DNA from: Sphagnum magellanicum
Lineage: Eukaryota > Streptophyta > Sphagnopsida > Sphagnales > Sphagnaceae
Reading direction: 5' to 3'
DNA: 64,000 nucleotides
Assembly: GCA_021904315.1 (NCBI GenBank)
Contig: CM038908.1
Coordinates: 25,626,501-25,690,500 of the forward strand
Part shown: positions 34,157-51,276 of the stretch, in pieces
Layout: each line of letters opens with the position of its first letter
How positions within the stretch are numbered: position 1 is the stretch's first letter
Notes under the pieces: generated by a model
What the model was told of the DNA's origin: nothing
The model's input: only the letters and a program-made list of their open reading frames with translations
Database searches by the model: none
Position numbers and translations under genes: made by a program

Positions 34157-37100
34157 ATGGCGGAAGTGAGTCACGGGGCTTTTGATCAAACTCTTGAGGA
34201 CGGTGGATTGCAAGAGCTTTGTGCGATTCTCATAGCCGGTGGTATCGGGGGACTGGACTTTTATGGTCCATCGGAGAAGTGTCCAGATCGGTGGACTCTT
34301 CATTTTGGAGAACGTAATATGGACATTCCTTGTGGACTGGAAGTGGAGTACACAGACTTGATGCAGGCCATAGGAGAGAGCACGGGTTTGAAGTCCATTT
34401 ATATGCGACAAAATTTTTCTAGGTACAATGATGTTTTGTGTGTACAGCTTTGTAAAGCTTTGTGCAAAAACCATTCTGTATCAAATCTAATCATTCATCT
34501 AACTGTGGACGGCTCACAAGATTGTCAACCGAATTTCGACATTCTCTTGAACCAAGTTGTGGTCTTGCTTGAAAGTAACGTTGGCTTGAAAGATTTCCGC
34601 TTTGATTTCCGCTCTCTCCATGCTCCCACTTTTTGGTCTTTAGACGGCTTTGCGAATGCACTCGAAAGGAACCGCACCTTGGAGCGTTTCTGCTTGGCTT
34701 TCAATTATCTTCCTAGCGAGCAAGAATTGCAAAGATTGGTCCAACCATTGATTGCAGATGGAAATGGTCAACAAAAGAATTCAACTCTCATCAAACTCCA
34801 TCTTGCGGTGCGTGAGAGGGTGGACGAGGAATCTCCCACTGTCGCTGCAAATGTTTTGGCCAAAATGTTGCAGAACAATTCATCGTTGAAAGAGCTTTGT
34901 CTCTTTGCTCCAGATTCCAGGTACTCCGTGGACAGTTTTGCGGAAGCACTTGAAACGAATCACACCCTTGAGGACTTGTGCTTGACGGGCAGGCCCCTCA
35001 ACTTGCAAAGACTCCTCCAACCATTGACAGTGGATGCAAATGGGCAACAAAGCAATGCAACTCTCCTCAAACTCGCACTTCACTGGAGCACTTTTATGAA
35101 ACAAGACGATATGCAGTTTCAGATGTCTATTGTCGATCCCCTCACCAAAATGCTGCAAAGCAACTCATCATTGAAGAAGCTCGATTTGAGTGTTACTGAC
35201 GATTTCACTGAATCAGATGTGTGCGCACTCATCAAGTCGCTCGAAAATAATTATTCCCTTGAAGTCCTAGACCTCAGTTGTTGTCACGGTGTAAGCGATA
35301 GCGTGTTTCCTGCCATTATGGATATGCTGGTGGTCAACAAAACCTTGAAAGATATACGTTTGGAAGGCACTGAATTGGAACGAGAGGGCAAGAGCGAGGT
35401 TGTGAAGCAAGAGTTGGAGAAGAATGCAGTGTATATGTCCCAACTTAAGGAACTACCCTTGGCCAAGGCAACATCTGCTCGAGTATTTCTCTGCGGCTAT
35501 CCATATGCAGGTAAAACTCTTGTTGTACACCACAACATCACTTACTTCAACATTGTTTACGATTTTTATTTTTATTAGTCATGATTCAATTTCATAACAA
35601 TTCTTGGGGCAAGTTTAATTGAACTTTATAATAGCCAAAGATTAACGTTGACCTTAGCTATTGTGTGCATGTGTGGTTTATGGGTCAACAAAATGATTTG
35701 AAGATCAAATGCAAGAAGCTAATGAAAGTTGAAGGTCTATTGCACAAAACCTATGGCATATTTGTGAACGACTATCATTTTGCTAATCCATGTTTTGGAT
35801 ATAGACTGGCACATATTGTAGTTCACATCACTTGAATTGGTCATATGTGGGGTTTGGTTATGTGTTATAATTTATGTGTTTTTGTGATTGAAAATTGTGA
35901 AAAATATCATAAAATGAAATGTACATACTCCATAAAAATTTCAAATATGAAGGCAAATTGCTTGACATTCTTTTGTCTGTTGTGCATGTGTGTGATCATC
36001 AACCTTGTAGGAAAAACAACTTTGAGGAAAGGCTTGGTTCGGTGCCTTGCCCATGGGAGCACATTTAGCAAAATCTTATTCACCCCAGTCATGGACTTCT
36101 TGTCGAAACTAAAGGATGGGCTTCGACAAACACAACGCACACATGGAATTGAAATATGTGAGCTGAAAGTAACAGAGGGAGTGAATTTGTCCATATGGGA
36201 TATGGCGGGTCAAGAAGAATTTCATGCATTTCATGATTTCATGTTGCCCAATCTCGATGGCACAAGTTACCCGTCTCTATTCCTTTTGGTTTGTAACCCA
36301 TGCAAGCATTTGCAAGGCAATCTTCAAGAGGCAATTCTAAATATCCAAGGAGAATTGGATTATTGGCTTCGATTCATCGCTTCCAAAAATAGGCGATCAA
36401 ACATTTTTAAGCCAAAAGCAATTGTGATTTTCACACATTCAGACAAGACTAATGTTAATGCTCATGTGCCAGGAGTTGTCAAAGACTTGAAAAGAAAATT
36501 TGTCAAAGTGGTGGATGTGGCATCAAAACCAGTCACTATTGATTCTCATTCCTCTCGATCAGCTCGCTTAGTAGTAAAGCTGATTCAAGAGAATGTTCAA
36601 GCATTACTCAACACATTGCCACCTGTGTACGAAGTATGCATCACCATGAGGCTTGCTTTGAAAGCTTGGGTGTCCAATCATCCCAATAGCCCTTTCATGG
36701 ATCAAAACACATTTTCAAAACTTTGTCTAAATACAATGTTACCATGGCTCATCCAAAATGATCAAAGAGTGATCAATTTGGCTGAAGATGAAAGGATCAA
36801 ATTGAATGAAAACAGGAACAAAGCTGTGGCAAAATGTTTACACACTTCAGGTGATATAATTTTCTTTCAGGATTTGGATTTCGTTGTGGTGGACGTGGAT
36901 TGGTTTTGCCATCAAGTCATGGGGCATTTGATCAAGTTTAGTCATGACCAGGTGCATGTGACCAACCATGTTAAATTGCCACTCACAAATCAAGATGGGT
37001 TCACAACAGAAGAACGTCTTCAACATTTCTTGCATGATTCAATAAAGTTTTCTGGTGGAAGGAAGTTGCAGAATGTCCAAACAAAACAATTGATACAACT

Positions 37101-39194
37101 CATGTTGAGGCTAGAGTTGTGTTTTGAGGGAACATGTGGGCCTTTGGAATATGGTTTATTCATCCCTGCAACTTTGGCTAGTCACAATAAAACTAGTCAC
37201 AGTGTCCTAGCTCCATGGAAATGGCAACCAATTCGTGGGAGGTTAAAAAACCCGGTGTATTTTGGACGAAGGCTTAAATGTGACGACCAAGCTTGCACCT
37301 TCATACCTCCTGGCTTCTTCTGTCGATTACAGGTGTGTGGTACATATGTAAACTTGGTTGTAGGTTTTGTCTTTTAATAAACTTCAAAAAATCATTCTTG
37401 ACAAAATATTGTTTGAATGTGCCATAAAGTAACAATATGATTGAAAGCAGTACATAAATTCAAGTAAATTATAAATTTTGTTTAAACTTATGGCCATTAT
37501 GTATGGGACTATGGGCTATTTCACCAATAACCTATGTCCTATTTACAATAATCAACCTATGTACACTTGCAAATAATCATTTTACAAAATGAATTATTAA
37601 AACATTTAAGGGATACACCTTGGTGGAAAAATGAAAATGTATTTATACTAATTTTAATAGTTGAAAAGCTTTCATATTTTAAATCAGGAAATATAGCAAT
37701 AGCTTTAGGGTGAAAACCCATTACATCACATTTAATATGACAAACTTTGCACACTACTTTTTTTTTCAAAATTCCAAAAACCTTCGAAGCTTTGTGACAT
37801 TGTTGGAAAGTTAATAAAATTTGAAATTTGAAATAAATTAAAATATATTAAATTAAAAATATGATTTGATGGTTTCAATTAATGGTTGAATGTCTTGTTA
37901 ATATATTGTTTCATTATATGTACAGGTATCCTTGCACAATGAATTTTTGGGGTCTAATAATCAGATGACAGCTGATTACACCTTCAAAGAAAATGCCATT
38001 TCCATACTATATGATGGTATTGAAATTGTGGTGGAGTTCGACAATGATGTGAGTTCTCACATTGATATATTAGTACGTTCAAGTGAAAAAGAGTATGATG
38101 AAGCTTTGGATATTGTTCATGAATGCATAACAAAACACATTCAAGCCCTTCGAGGTGCATTTGATGGTTGCCAAGGAATCATACTATTGGAAGGTATTGT
38201 GCGGAAAGAATGTGTGGAGCGTCAATTATCTTTCAAAAGTCGATTGGATCAAGCAATCCTCGTTGAGGATTTGAAGAAAATGATTCTTGCAAATGGGTCT
38301 CAATGGCAATCTTGGCGACATACTTGGCGTGCAGTGAATCTTGAAAACATGAAACTAGGTCCGAGTTTTGAAACAGCTATAGAAATGCTGGGAAGTGAAG
38401 AGAGAAATGATGTGTGGCAAAGGCTACCTCCGGAGTTCAAGAGCCTTGAACTGAATTAAAACTTGGTCACCACGAAGTCAAAATTTGGTTATCACCAAAC
38501 AACATTTGCATCAACTTCATCACCAGAGGCTATTCAAGAGGTTGTTCAAGACCTTCGCAAGGATGTCAAGGCTATGCGCAAGGATGTCGACATACTTGTC
38601 AGATCTTCAATGCAAAGAGTGCCACGCTTTTACTTATTTACTACAAAAGGTATCAAACAACGCTTCGTAGCGAACTTTGTGCAAGGGATGAAAATTGTCC
38701 AGCTCCACCTGCTATGTGAAAATAGGATGGGTGCCCACAAAGTGGAGGGGAAAGAAGGTTGCGAGGTGATCATTGAAGATCCACAATGGCAAAAATTTCA
38801 TGCTATAATTTTGGAAGGACTAAAATGGGTTGTTCCTTTCATTAAAGCAGGGTTGCAGATAACCATGGGGTTAGGTAACATCATTCCTAACCCTGCTGAG
38901 GTGGGTTTAAATGTCATTGGCACCACTTTCAATGGAAGTGTGCAAGATTGGGCCTCTATTACACAAGATCAACTTCAAGTAGGGGTCGAGTCTGTTGAAA
39001 AGGAGGCTGCAGAACAATGGTTGGTGGACTTCTTAAGGACTAAAGTCATTCTCAAAGACTTTGGTTTGGAGAGGGTGTTGTACGTGGACAATCTAGGCCA
39101 AAGAACAGGAGAAATGGCATGGCTTTGTGAAGAACATTTGTCTCAAGGGGAACGAAAAAAAGAGTTGGTTAGATATCCTCATTCACCATCCTAA
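34157..39194 (+). CDS. TORNADO1-like LRR-ROC-COR (ROCO) GTPase gene, one in-frame stop before the C-terminal part
   Basis: The ATG at 34,157 (catcATGGcg) heads exon 1 (34,157-35,510). Exon 2 is 36,011-37,332 and exon 3 is 37,926-38,459, all joined by GT-AG introns in phase: 1,069 residues to a TAA at 38,457-38,459. Residues about 100-440 are ribonuclease-inhibitor-like LRRs (NNSSLKELCL, NSSLKKLDLS, NYSLEVLDLS). The ROC GTPase domain follows: P-loop GYPYAGKT (447-454, its last Gly codon split by intron 1), G3 DMAGQEEF (515 onward), G4-like THSDK (593-597). Then a COR-like region (DLDFVVVDVDWFCHQVMGHL, LELCFE, GLFIPATL, FFCRLQ). The same frame continues 244 codons after the TAA to 39,194, with RVPRFYLFTTKGIKQR, GLKWVVPFIKAG and AAEQWLVDFL, which I regard as the family's usual C-terminus. 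So either the gene has a recent nonsense mutation, or the shorter protein is used. Arabidopsis TRN1 acts in leaf and root patterning; a role here is unknown. Confidence 0.85.
38457..38459 (+). other. In-frame TAA dividing the ROCO reading frame
   Basis: Exon 3 reads ...KSLELN, TAA, then N-L-V-T-T-K in the same frame, open for 244 more codons. No splice pair that would remove only the stop is obvious. Sequencing error, polymorphism, nonsense mutation or true terminus are all possible. Confidence 0.7.
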
Positions 39195-40028
39195 ATGCAT
39201 GAATCAGATTTCATGAATACCATGGAACGCTTAAATTCCAGTGACGATGATTTTTCACCGGAGCTGGTTTTAGGTAGAACAGATATAGCGGCATAGTTTT
39301 TCATCCTCTCATTCTAAAACCCAAAATTTCTCGGTTTTACACATTCCAACACGAAATGTGTCGTTCTAGCACATTCCCAGTCGAAATTTGTAGGAGACAT
39401 GAATCGTTGCGCCCGAATCGTTGTCGGAAGTCCCGTGTGAGGAAGATGAAATGTAAAGATGCTGTCACGGAGCTCATCATCCGCGCTACAATTCATGCAA
39501 TCCTTTGGTGCACGATCTGAGGATGACGCGGATTGTCTCTTTTCTAATGATGAGATCGAAATCCCCTCGGGTTTCCACACTGGTAGTAGTGCTCTAATCT
39601 TCTTCTTCACATAAGTACTAGGGTTAGGAGTCTTGCGGGAGCCCGTGTCCTTCTTTTTCCGCGACGTGCATCCGGTTGTTCGGTTTGCGAGATTTCGTTC
39701 AAATGCTGCTGCTGTTGTAACACCAGATTGCTCCTTTACACATGGAGCTCCAGTATCGAAGGAAGCATATCCTTGCGTCAATGGTCTGTGGGGTATGTCC
39801 GTCTTCTTCCTCCTCCTCCTCCTTTTTCTGCTGACGAAATCGTGTGCTATTGAGGTGAATTTGCTTGTTTCTGCGGATCGTCTCTCTGTGGATCATCATC
39901 GAACTTAGTGTTGTGAAAAGTGATCAGCATGATCTCCTCTAAGAATCTCCGTTTAGAAAATAGGAACTCTGAGGGTTGGATCAATCTAGGCCTTGTTTTG
40001 AACGACTATGTATCTGTATGCGATGTAG
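39195..40028. other. Spacer between ROCO gene and Dus2-like fragment; one unexplained minus-strand open frame
   Basis: A 155-codon minus-strand frame (39,314-39,781) starts with TTG rather than ATG and shows no domain I recognise (it contains ISISSLEKRQSASSSDRAPK). The composition is more GC-rich than its neighbours, as in plant 5' gene ends, so this could be the captured upstream region of the Dus2-like gene. A (TCCTCC)n tract lies near 39,805-39,825. Confidence 0.35.
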
Positions 40029-41706
40029 GGGACGTTGCCATTTCGAATGCTGGCTGCTGGGTATGGCGCTGACATTACCTATGGAGAGGAGATAGTCGAC
40101 CACAGACTGCTCAGATGCACACGCAAGATCAATAGTAATGCTTTAAACTTCTGACATCTTTTCTCCTGGATGTAACTTTTGACAATAAAAAATTCTAGAA
40201 AACTTTCTTTTTCAAACATGTTTGAAATCATGGCTGTTCATTGTTCGTGGACACACTTTACTATTTGATGGTTGTCACGCTACCTTCAAATTAAACTCTG
40301 GGTGGTTGTAGAGATTTCATTGTAACCTTCCTTCGTTTGAGGAATCTGGGTCTCCCGTGTTGGGGTTGCTCTTCCAAATTTTCAAGGCTTTAAGGTTTTC
40401 TAGGTTTGGGAGGGTATAGGCTAATGGCTAAAATCTGGAGGTCTGTTTTTCCTGACCTCCTCACTCTTTTGTGTTTTGCATTCTGCCTGGTGATGGTGGT
40501 TGCAGAAATGTTAGGAACTGTGGACTTGGTGGAGAAGGACACTGACACTCTTGTTTTCTAGACATGGGGCGAAGAGAAGAGTACTGTGGTTTTCCAAATT
40601 GGGACTTCTGATGCTGTGCAGGCTGTACAAGCTGCTAATCTTGTGTATGTTTGTCACTCATACCTTTTTGCATATTTGCAGAGAACATCAAGCGCTTTGT
40701 TGCTGCATTTCATTTTTTCCTACTTCTGGATGGCTTCTTGTAACTATGACAAACCAACGAAGGTGGCTGAGTATTGAGTGTTGCTTTGATATCAGGAGTG
40801 GTGATATCAGGAGTCATTCTCCAGCAGTGGCGAAATAGGTGCTGCACTTTTGTTCAAGCCTAATCTCATTCATGATGTAATGCTTTTCTCCTTTGAATAG
40901 CTCCCATTTTTTCCAGTCCAACGAGACTTATGATATATCTCCTTATGTCAACTTACGCAGCAAGGGTTTCAATGCATTCTTGTGTTCCAAGTAAGGCTCA
41001 GGACTGCCTGTTGGCATCACCTGCTTGAATCGTATGTTTCCTCAAAGATGTTTCTGTGCAACATCATGGTTGCCCTTTCTGTTGGTCCATTCCTCATACA
41101 AGGAAGTTCTTCACTTTGTCAGGAGCCAGGATCACCCTTGAACAACTATAAGATGAATGAGGTTGTGAAGATATTATTTTAAAGCTTCCTATGCTTTGTT
41201 GCTTATCTCAAGCTCTTGCATCTACAGGTTTTGACAACATTGGAGAGGAGCTTGAACATTCCTGTGACGTGCAAGATCTGTGTGTTGAAGACTCATCATG
41301 ATACTGTGGAGCTTGCTGGAGGGATTGAGAAAACTGGAGTTGCTGCAATAGCTGTCCATGGCAGGTATAGGAAATTTTCCCAAACCTATAGCTGTTTAAT
41401 GTCCACCAAATCCTTACATGGTGTATAATAATGGATACCAACTTGAGTCTTTGCAAGTTCAAGGGGTTTCAGTTGAAGACTATTTGGTCAATGGTTAATG
41501 TTCTGTAGTGATAATTATTGGTCCACAGCTTTTAAGCAGAGAAATTGACATATTATGTTTTGGTTTCAGAAAGGTAGCAGATAGGCCAAGGGGTCGGACA
41601 CAGTGGGATGGTGTGGCAGAGGTGGTGTCAGCTTTGTCCATCCCTGTTATTGCCAATGGTGATGTCTTTGAATACTCAGATTTCCAGTGCATCAAAGATG
41701 CAACTG
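40029..41706 (+). pseudogene. tRNA-dihydrouridine(20) synthase (Dus2-like) fragment
   Basis: Four exons with plausible splice sites are readable. 40,029-40,134: GTLPFRMLAAGYGADITYGE EIVDH. 40,506 to about 40,644: LGTVDLVEKDTDTLVF, stop, TWGEEKSTVVFQIGTSDAVQ. 41,228-41,364: VLTTLERSLNIPVTCKI plus ELAGGIEKTGVAAIAVHGR. 41,570-41,706: VADRPRGRTQWDGV plus ALSIPVIANGDVFEY. These are ordered pieces of the Dus2/Smm1 TIM-barrel enzyme that reduces U20 of tRNAs using FMN. The N-terminal start exon and the exon with the family's N-M-G-C-P catalytic region (expected between 40,650 and 41,220) are missing, and exon 2 has an in-frame TAG at about 40,558. It is a broken fragment. The CLASP-like fragment follows on the same strand. 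Confidence 0.8.
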
Positions 41707-42973
41707 GTAGGCTCTTTCTCTGATACTTGCACCATCTTCTCTCGGATCTCACTATGTTTGTTTTCCTATGTTGTTACTCATTGACATGATTTTAAGTGTG
41801 TTAGTTTGAGTAATGAATAATTGATCTCTGTGTGTGGGTCAATGGCATAATTATTCAATGCATTACCAGGGCCTTTGCAATAGGGATATAGTGTCTAAGT
41901 ACCATTTTCCTGAGACAATGCATTAAGGTGGTTAATTACATTTTCTTTTCTTGGGCATTTGCATCAAACCCAGAAGTGCTGTGAATATACACGTTTTTTT
42001 CTGACCTTTCAATGTATAGCACTATTAATTTGCACTCCGCAATGCAATGTAAGGAACAGGAAAAGGATCTGCTTGTCATGTGGTTTCACATGGATGTATC
42101 TCTATTTGTGTACCCAGATCTGTAACTCCTGGACATATTTTCTCTGAGCAATATTGAATACTATGTTGATGGAACATTACTTTACTGTTTGTGATTTTAC
42201 AGAGAGCTAGTTGTGAGGACGGCACAGAATTGCTGCTAAAGAAGCTTCTCCATTTAGTGAGAGTTTCTGACTCCAAGATATGAAGTCCAACTTGCATGTG
42301 AGAAGGCTGTGAAGGATGTCCGTGCTGATCCTCTTCAAAGTAGATTATTTGCTTGCAATGGTTACGTGTGGTTGGGTCTAGACCATTGTTTCATTGATTT
42401 GGCTAGTAATTGACTAGTGTCATTAGAATGCAGAACTTGCCAACAGATTTCACACATAATGGGTTCAAACGTTGAACTGGCTAAGCAAGTCTATTCTGGA
42501 CTATGGAGCAAAACAATTCATCAGACATGTTCACCCTGAGAGACCATTGCCAGTGGTTGTTGCTGCCAACTGCTGCTTGAACACAGTGTTGATGCAGCGT
42601 GACACATAATGCAGTCTGACTGTATGTACTACTTGCACATCTTCTGTTATCAATATTCCTTTGGTCAGACCTTACGAAAACATTAATGTCTGGGTAATAA
42701 ATCAGAGGAGAAGATTTGTTTTGGGTTTAACCATTTTACTGCAGACATGCATAGTGATCCTTCACATGCAGCATTGCTGTATATTTTTTCCTGCAAGGAG
42801 TAGGAAGCTTTTAGGTCTAGGTGCTTTTGGTGTCCATTTGATCCCCTTGAAGTGTAAGCTGCTCCTAGTGTGTGCAATCTGAGCTCATAAACCTCTTGCA
42901 ACGTGGCTACATTACCACCTGCTTAACTGTTGAATACTCTGGGTTCTCAATATACCTCAGTGTGGCATACCAG
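41707..42973. other. Spacer between Dus2-like and CLASP-like fragments
   Basis: No exon I can assign. Parts may be further introns or decayed exons of either fragment; the open frames here are short and without domains. Confidence 0.4.
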
Positions 42974-44081
42974 GTTGTGGCGCCATTGTTGGTCTCTGAA
43001 GATGAAAAGGCCCTTGTGGCTTGTATCAGCTGCTTGACAAAAGTACGTCCACTTCTCCATGTTACCCCATACGTGTCAAATTTTCTCAATTACAATGATT
43101 GAAAGCACTTTGCAACAGACATTTGTTGGGCATCTCAATACACCAGTCTGCATAATATCTCATTTTTGTATACAAGTAGATTCGCTTCAGTGTTATTTTT
43201 TCTAGGAAAACAGTTTTGATGTTTGAAAATGCTTGCATTGAAACAGCTTGTTGGCAGGCTTCCTTCAGACGAGCTCATGGCAAAATTGCCTTCCTTTTTG
43301 GTAGTGTTGTTTGATGCATTTGACAACCAAAATGCAGAGGTCCAAAAGGTACACATAGTTTTCTTTTTCCTTTCTTGATTACTATTATTGCTCAATAGTG
43401 GAAGTCTTATTGTGTTAGTTCTGTAGAACTGGTTAGATAAATCAGTTAGATAAATCTTCTCATTCTCTCATGGCAATCGACTGCAAATAGAATATGATGA
43501 CTACATTCCAAATGTAGAGTGTACAGTTGCTTACTAATACACTGTGCCTGAATTGTTGGGCAGATGGTGGTCTTTTGTCTGGTTGAGATCTACATCGTGC
43601 TGGGAAACGCTTTTGTTCCATATCCTGGGAGCTTAAGCAGCACTCAGCTACTACTTGTCAGTATATATGCAAATTGTATTTCTCAGGTATATTTCCATCT
43701 TTCCACCCACTGTCCTGTGCCAAGTTTAGTAAGTTGTACTAATGGTGAAACCCTGGTAAACTTCATAAACGAAGCACCCAGCAAAGGGTGAAAGTAAGAA
43801 CAAAGAGAGAGGACCCAATCAGCATAATACTGATGGTTTTTTCACAAATCTCAGCATTGTGTTTTAACAGTTTCAAGTCAGACAGTGAAGATTGGCTTGT
43901 GAGCTTCATGACTGTGCTGCATTCTTGACCAAAATTTATGTATCCTCCCCGAGTGGTTTATCACTGCTAAAGCAGCAGTCCTGTTCTGTCTGGTCAAAAT
44001 AAGTGGTATATCTGACAATAAAGGTCATTTTTGATTTGGCAGGCCAGAACAGGCATGTCCCTAGAGACGCCACAAATCTAA
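42974..44081 (+). pseudogene. CLASP (microtubule-associated) fragment, four exons
   Basis: Exons 42,974-43,042 (VVAPLLVSEDEKALVACISC, L-T-K), 43,247-43,348 (LVGRLPSDELMAKLPSFLVV, LFDAFDNQNAEVQK), 43,564-43,686 (MVVFCLVEIYIVLGNAFVPY, SSTQLLLVSIYANCISQ) and the start of another at 44,043 (ARTGMSLETPQI, then a stop at 44,079). The first three have lengths of 69, 102 and 123 nt, all in phase, with intact AG and GT borders. The order matches the C-terminal TOG-like/HEAT region of plant CLASP, a protein that stabilises cortical microtubules. Everything upstream (most of a protein of about 1,400 residues) is absent, so it is a fragment even though these exons have no stops. Confidence 0.82.
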
Positions 44082-48040
<3,959 letters not shown>

Positions 48041-48657
48041 CTGAAAGAAAGGGTGCTCCAGTGCTTGTGCTGCAGTTGGCCTCTTGCTTGAAAAGTAGCA
48101 AGCCTTATCAAAAGACATACCTGAGGAAACTGAAAGTCCATAGATGCAGAAAGGTTCATGCCATCAGCCCATGTCTCGTGATTTGGAGTCCCAATTACAC
48201 TGCAGATCTTGTAGATTTCACATGTCTCACTGTTGGCAGTATAGAAAACCCATAGTCAGAAACCAAAACATCCAAACTGACAAGGGAGCACATCCAAAGC
48301 ATGGGCCTAAGGTTCCACATCAATCAAGCAAAGTATGGAAATTTATCTGTGGGATATATAACACATGATTTCCTTCCCCAAAAGGGGAAGATAAAAACAG
48401 ACTACCAAGCATCTAAGAATCATCACCCACCAATACTGCAAAAGATCTGTTCACCATGCCAGTCAGAGCTGAAAAATGCCTTGGTTTAGCAACAGAAGTA
48501 GTTCTGCAGTGCATCTGACCCATCAAATATATAGTGACCAGTTAAATGTGAACTGCAATGTCCAATAGCAAATTCAGAAGCATACCTTGCAGGTGGGAAA
48601 AGTGGATGTAGTGTGAACAATTCTGCCATTATTGCTCCCGTCCCCAACATATCTATA
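48041..48657 (-). pseudogene. MHK/MAK-type protein kinase fragment (right copy)
   Basis: Three exon pieces on the minus strand. 48,657 to about 48,585: IDMLGTGAIMAELFTLHPLF. About 48,230-48,121: EIYKICSVIGTPNHETWADG, MNLSASMDFQFPQ, followed by GT. About 48,090-48,041: KRPTAAQALEHPFFQ, followed by GT. They are successive C-lobe segments of a CMGC-group kinase of the plant MHK type. The exon between FQFPQ and KRPTAAQ (with family text like LIERLCSWDP) is missing and the catalytic core is absent. The first piece lies inside the duplicated 10-kb unit and has a sister at 262-338. Confidence 0.75.
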
Positions 48658-48802
48658 CAGAAAGGCAAAAACGTGAATCAGAGCAAGAGAAGGAAAGAAA
48701 CAAAAATGAACAGGCAGGACACATCATCACCAAGACTCATGATCCTCCCAACCAACCAATAATTATTGCAAATCTGTTCCACACATGGATCCTGCTTGGC
48801 CG

Positions 48803-49580
48803 TAAGGGCAACCATTAACCTCCAAAGTGGTCGCCCACTTCAAGGGAAATTACTAGATTGATCAGAGCAATGGGGATATCACTGCACACCACAATCCCTC
48901 ATGAACGAATTCCAGTCAAATACTTTTTCATTGCCCCTGCCATATATGCTGCAGTGGCATCAATTTGTAAGCAAGAAGGGGGCTGCAGTGCCATGGTTTT
49001 AATCCTCTGCAACATCTCCCCACTTCAAAACCTGGCACACTGTCCACTGAAGACCTCATACTAACAAATCCCTGGCAGGAAAGAAATCAAAGCCAAAATA
49101 AGTAGGTTATGCCATTTATAACTAACCCATTTCATTTCAAAACAACACACAAAATCTAATCAAGGATACCAAGAAAAAATGGACAAGAAAAATAGGATTG
49201 GAATTCCATTAAAGCTCAGAAACCAAGCTACATCACATCCATTACTATATTACCATTGAGAACCTTAATTTTTCTTTGACAACTCCTTATGGGTTGCAAC
49301 CTATCTAGTTTAAAATTCATCAATTTATAAATTTACAACTTACAATCCAAACTGCAATCAAACTATTCAAGTACTGCATATGTCAATTGGCAAAAAGAAC
49401 CACGTACCACCCATGACTTATACCTCATGAAAATTGATAATTTACATTGAGAATTGTGGAAAATGAGCTGTTCCTTTTTTAATGTAGAGTGAAGGAACCA
49501 ATTTCAACCAATTCAAAAAAATTGGTACTTTCCACTTAGTTTACATGCCTTGTTGAACATATATCAAGTTCATTACTTGC
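48803..49580. other. Block not shared with the left copy
   Basis: Replaces left-copy 485-1,020. The part at 48,803-49,090 is less AT-rich than the surroundings and open for 68 codons on the + strand, which could be a captured exon, but I recognise no protein family. Confidence 0.4.
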
Positions 49581-50943
49581 CTCAAGCAAGCTCTTTCTCC
49601 TACAATGTCATCTTTGCTTTGTATTTGAAACACATTTTCATTGGATCATTACCAAACTCATTGCATGCTTGCCATTTGCTCCCTCATGCACTTTGTACAA
49701 ACAACTCTCACATAATATTTATATATATATATAATTTTAAGAAATCACCAAAATTTGTAAAATTTATGATCTATCATACCAGAAAAAGGAGTTGGAAGTA
49801 TAAAAACAGGAATTGAGTACCATGAATAGTATGGAATGATAATCATTCTATTGTGGTTTTTTCACATGATGAATGCCAAAGCATTTCTCCATACTCACAT
49901 TCTGCATTGAGTTGCTCCTTTGTTAATGATCTTTTGAACAATATCAGCACATGAACACAAAGCCCAATTAAATAACACATGTTCATATGTCAATGACATG
50001 ACATGTTGAAATAATCTTGATAAAATGATATAAGTGAATTTCAATAAAAAAAGGTAACAACAATATGATGCAATGTGCAACATGTAACAATTTTTTTTTT
50101 ATTCAAACAATTTTTTTTAAAAGTCAAATATCCTTGTGGAATACATTAAATGTATAAGGGTGTGAGCTTCTAATATGCCTTTTCAAATAGTACAAATGGA
50201 GCATGAGTATTGCAGGCGGTAGAATGTAGTGAAATTTGCTTATAAATTTTTTTAAATTTTTTTTTTTTGAAACTTTGTCCATATATTTATAAGATTCAAT
50301 TTGTGATCATTTTGGTTAATGAGTTTGGCAAACATTGAAATTCCAAGCTATACAAATCTTTAAGCATATCTTTTAACATTGCCTAGAAAAAGAAACACAT
50401 GTTCAATAACCTTTTTTTTTGGGACATGTTCAACAATAAAAAATATATAATTTTTACAATTAAATAATATGCCAATAATTTATATAGATTGAAATCATAT
50501 TTTTCAACCCCACCAAAAAATAATAATCATGTAACACTTTAAACGAAATTAACTTTTTTTTTTTAGACTCGTATATACCCAAAAAAACCACAACTAATAA
50601 TGTTTTCAAATCAACATAATTTGACAATAATAATTCTACATGTGTTAATTGTTATAGATTTGTTTCATTTCCATTAAAAAAATTGCACCAAAAATGGCAA
50701 GAGTAACAAAATTTGACACTATAATATCTTCAAAGCCCAAGGTTAACATCTATACATTCATGTGGAAACTAAAAATAAAATTTTAAATTTGAAATCAAAA
50801 CATATGACATGTCAATTTTTTTTTTGAAACACATAATACTTACAAATTATGAAAAATCAATTGTAGGAAGATAAATTCGGGAAACATTATATGACCAATA
50901 CAAAAAAGACGATTGCCACATTTAAAACATCACAGACATTGAG

Positions 50944-51276
50944 TTGGGCACTCTTTTGGAAGGTGCAAACTATCACAACACCTTATTCAATCCAAAGACA
51001 AAGGAAGTAGCATTTGCAATATTTGTTGGAATTGGAAGATCTTATTGGGTGGGAGAAACAAGAAATTACAACCAAGTGTCATTCACATACACATATGTGG
51101 ATGCAACTTTGCATTTCATTGCATTGGATGACTCAAAGTTCATACAAGAATACAAAAATAAAATTTCAGATTGGAGTCAATATTGGAGAAACACATGTAG
51201 AAACTTAGTTTGGCATGAAAATCGAGAGTTCATTTTCAAAAAAATATTAAAAACAAAAATTATGACAACAACATAA
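50944..51276 (+). other. Open segment conserved with 2,986-3,318
   Basis: 110 codons open from a TTG, with GANYHNTLFNPKTKE and SYWVGETRNYNQVSFT. Sister of the left-copy segment. Frame openness in both copies is the only support, and the copies differ mainly at amino-acid-changing sites. Confidence 0.25.

Noticed and set aside
38463..39194. Separate gene downstream of the ROCO gene
   Set aside because: It begins in the same frame immediately after the TAA, with a TTG and no promoter space, and its sequence fits the ROCO C-terminal region.
39314..39781. 155-codon minus-strand gene
   Set aside because: It begins with TTG, has no recognised domain and no sister copy to test; kept only as a note in the spacer entry.
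42974..43686. Functional CLASP gene
   Set aside because: The three exons are intact, but the rest of the protein is absent on both sides and unrelated gene fragments adjoin.
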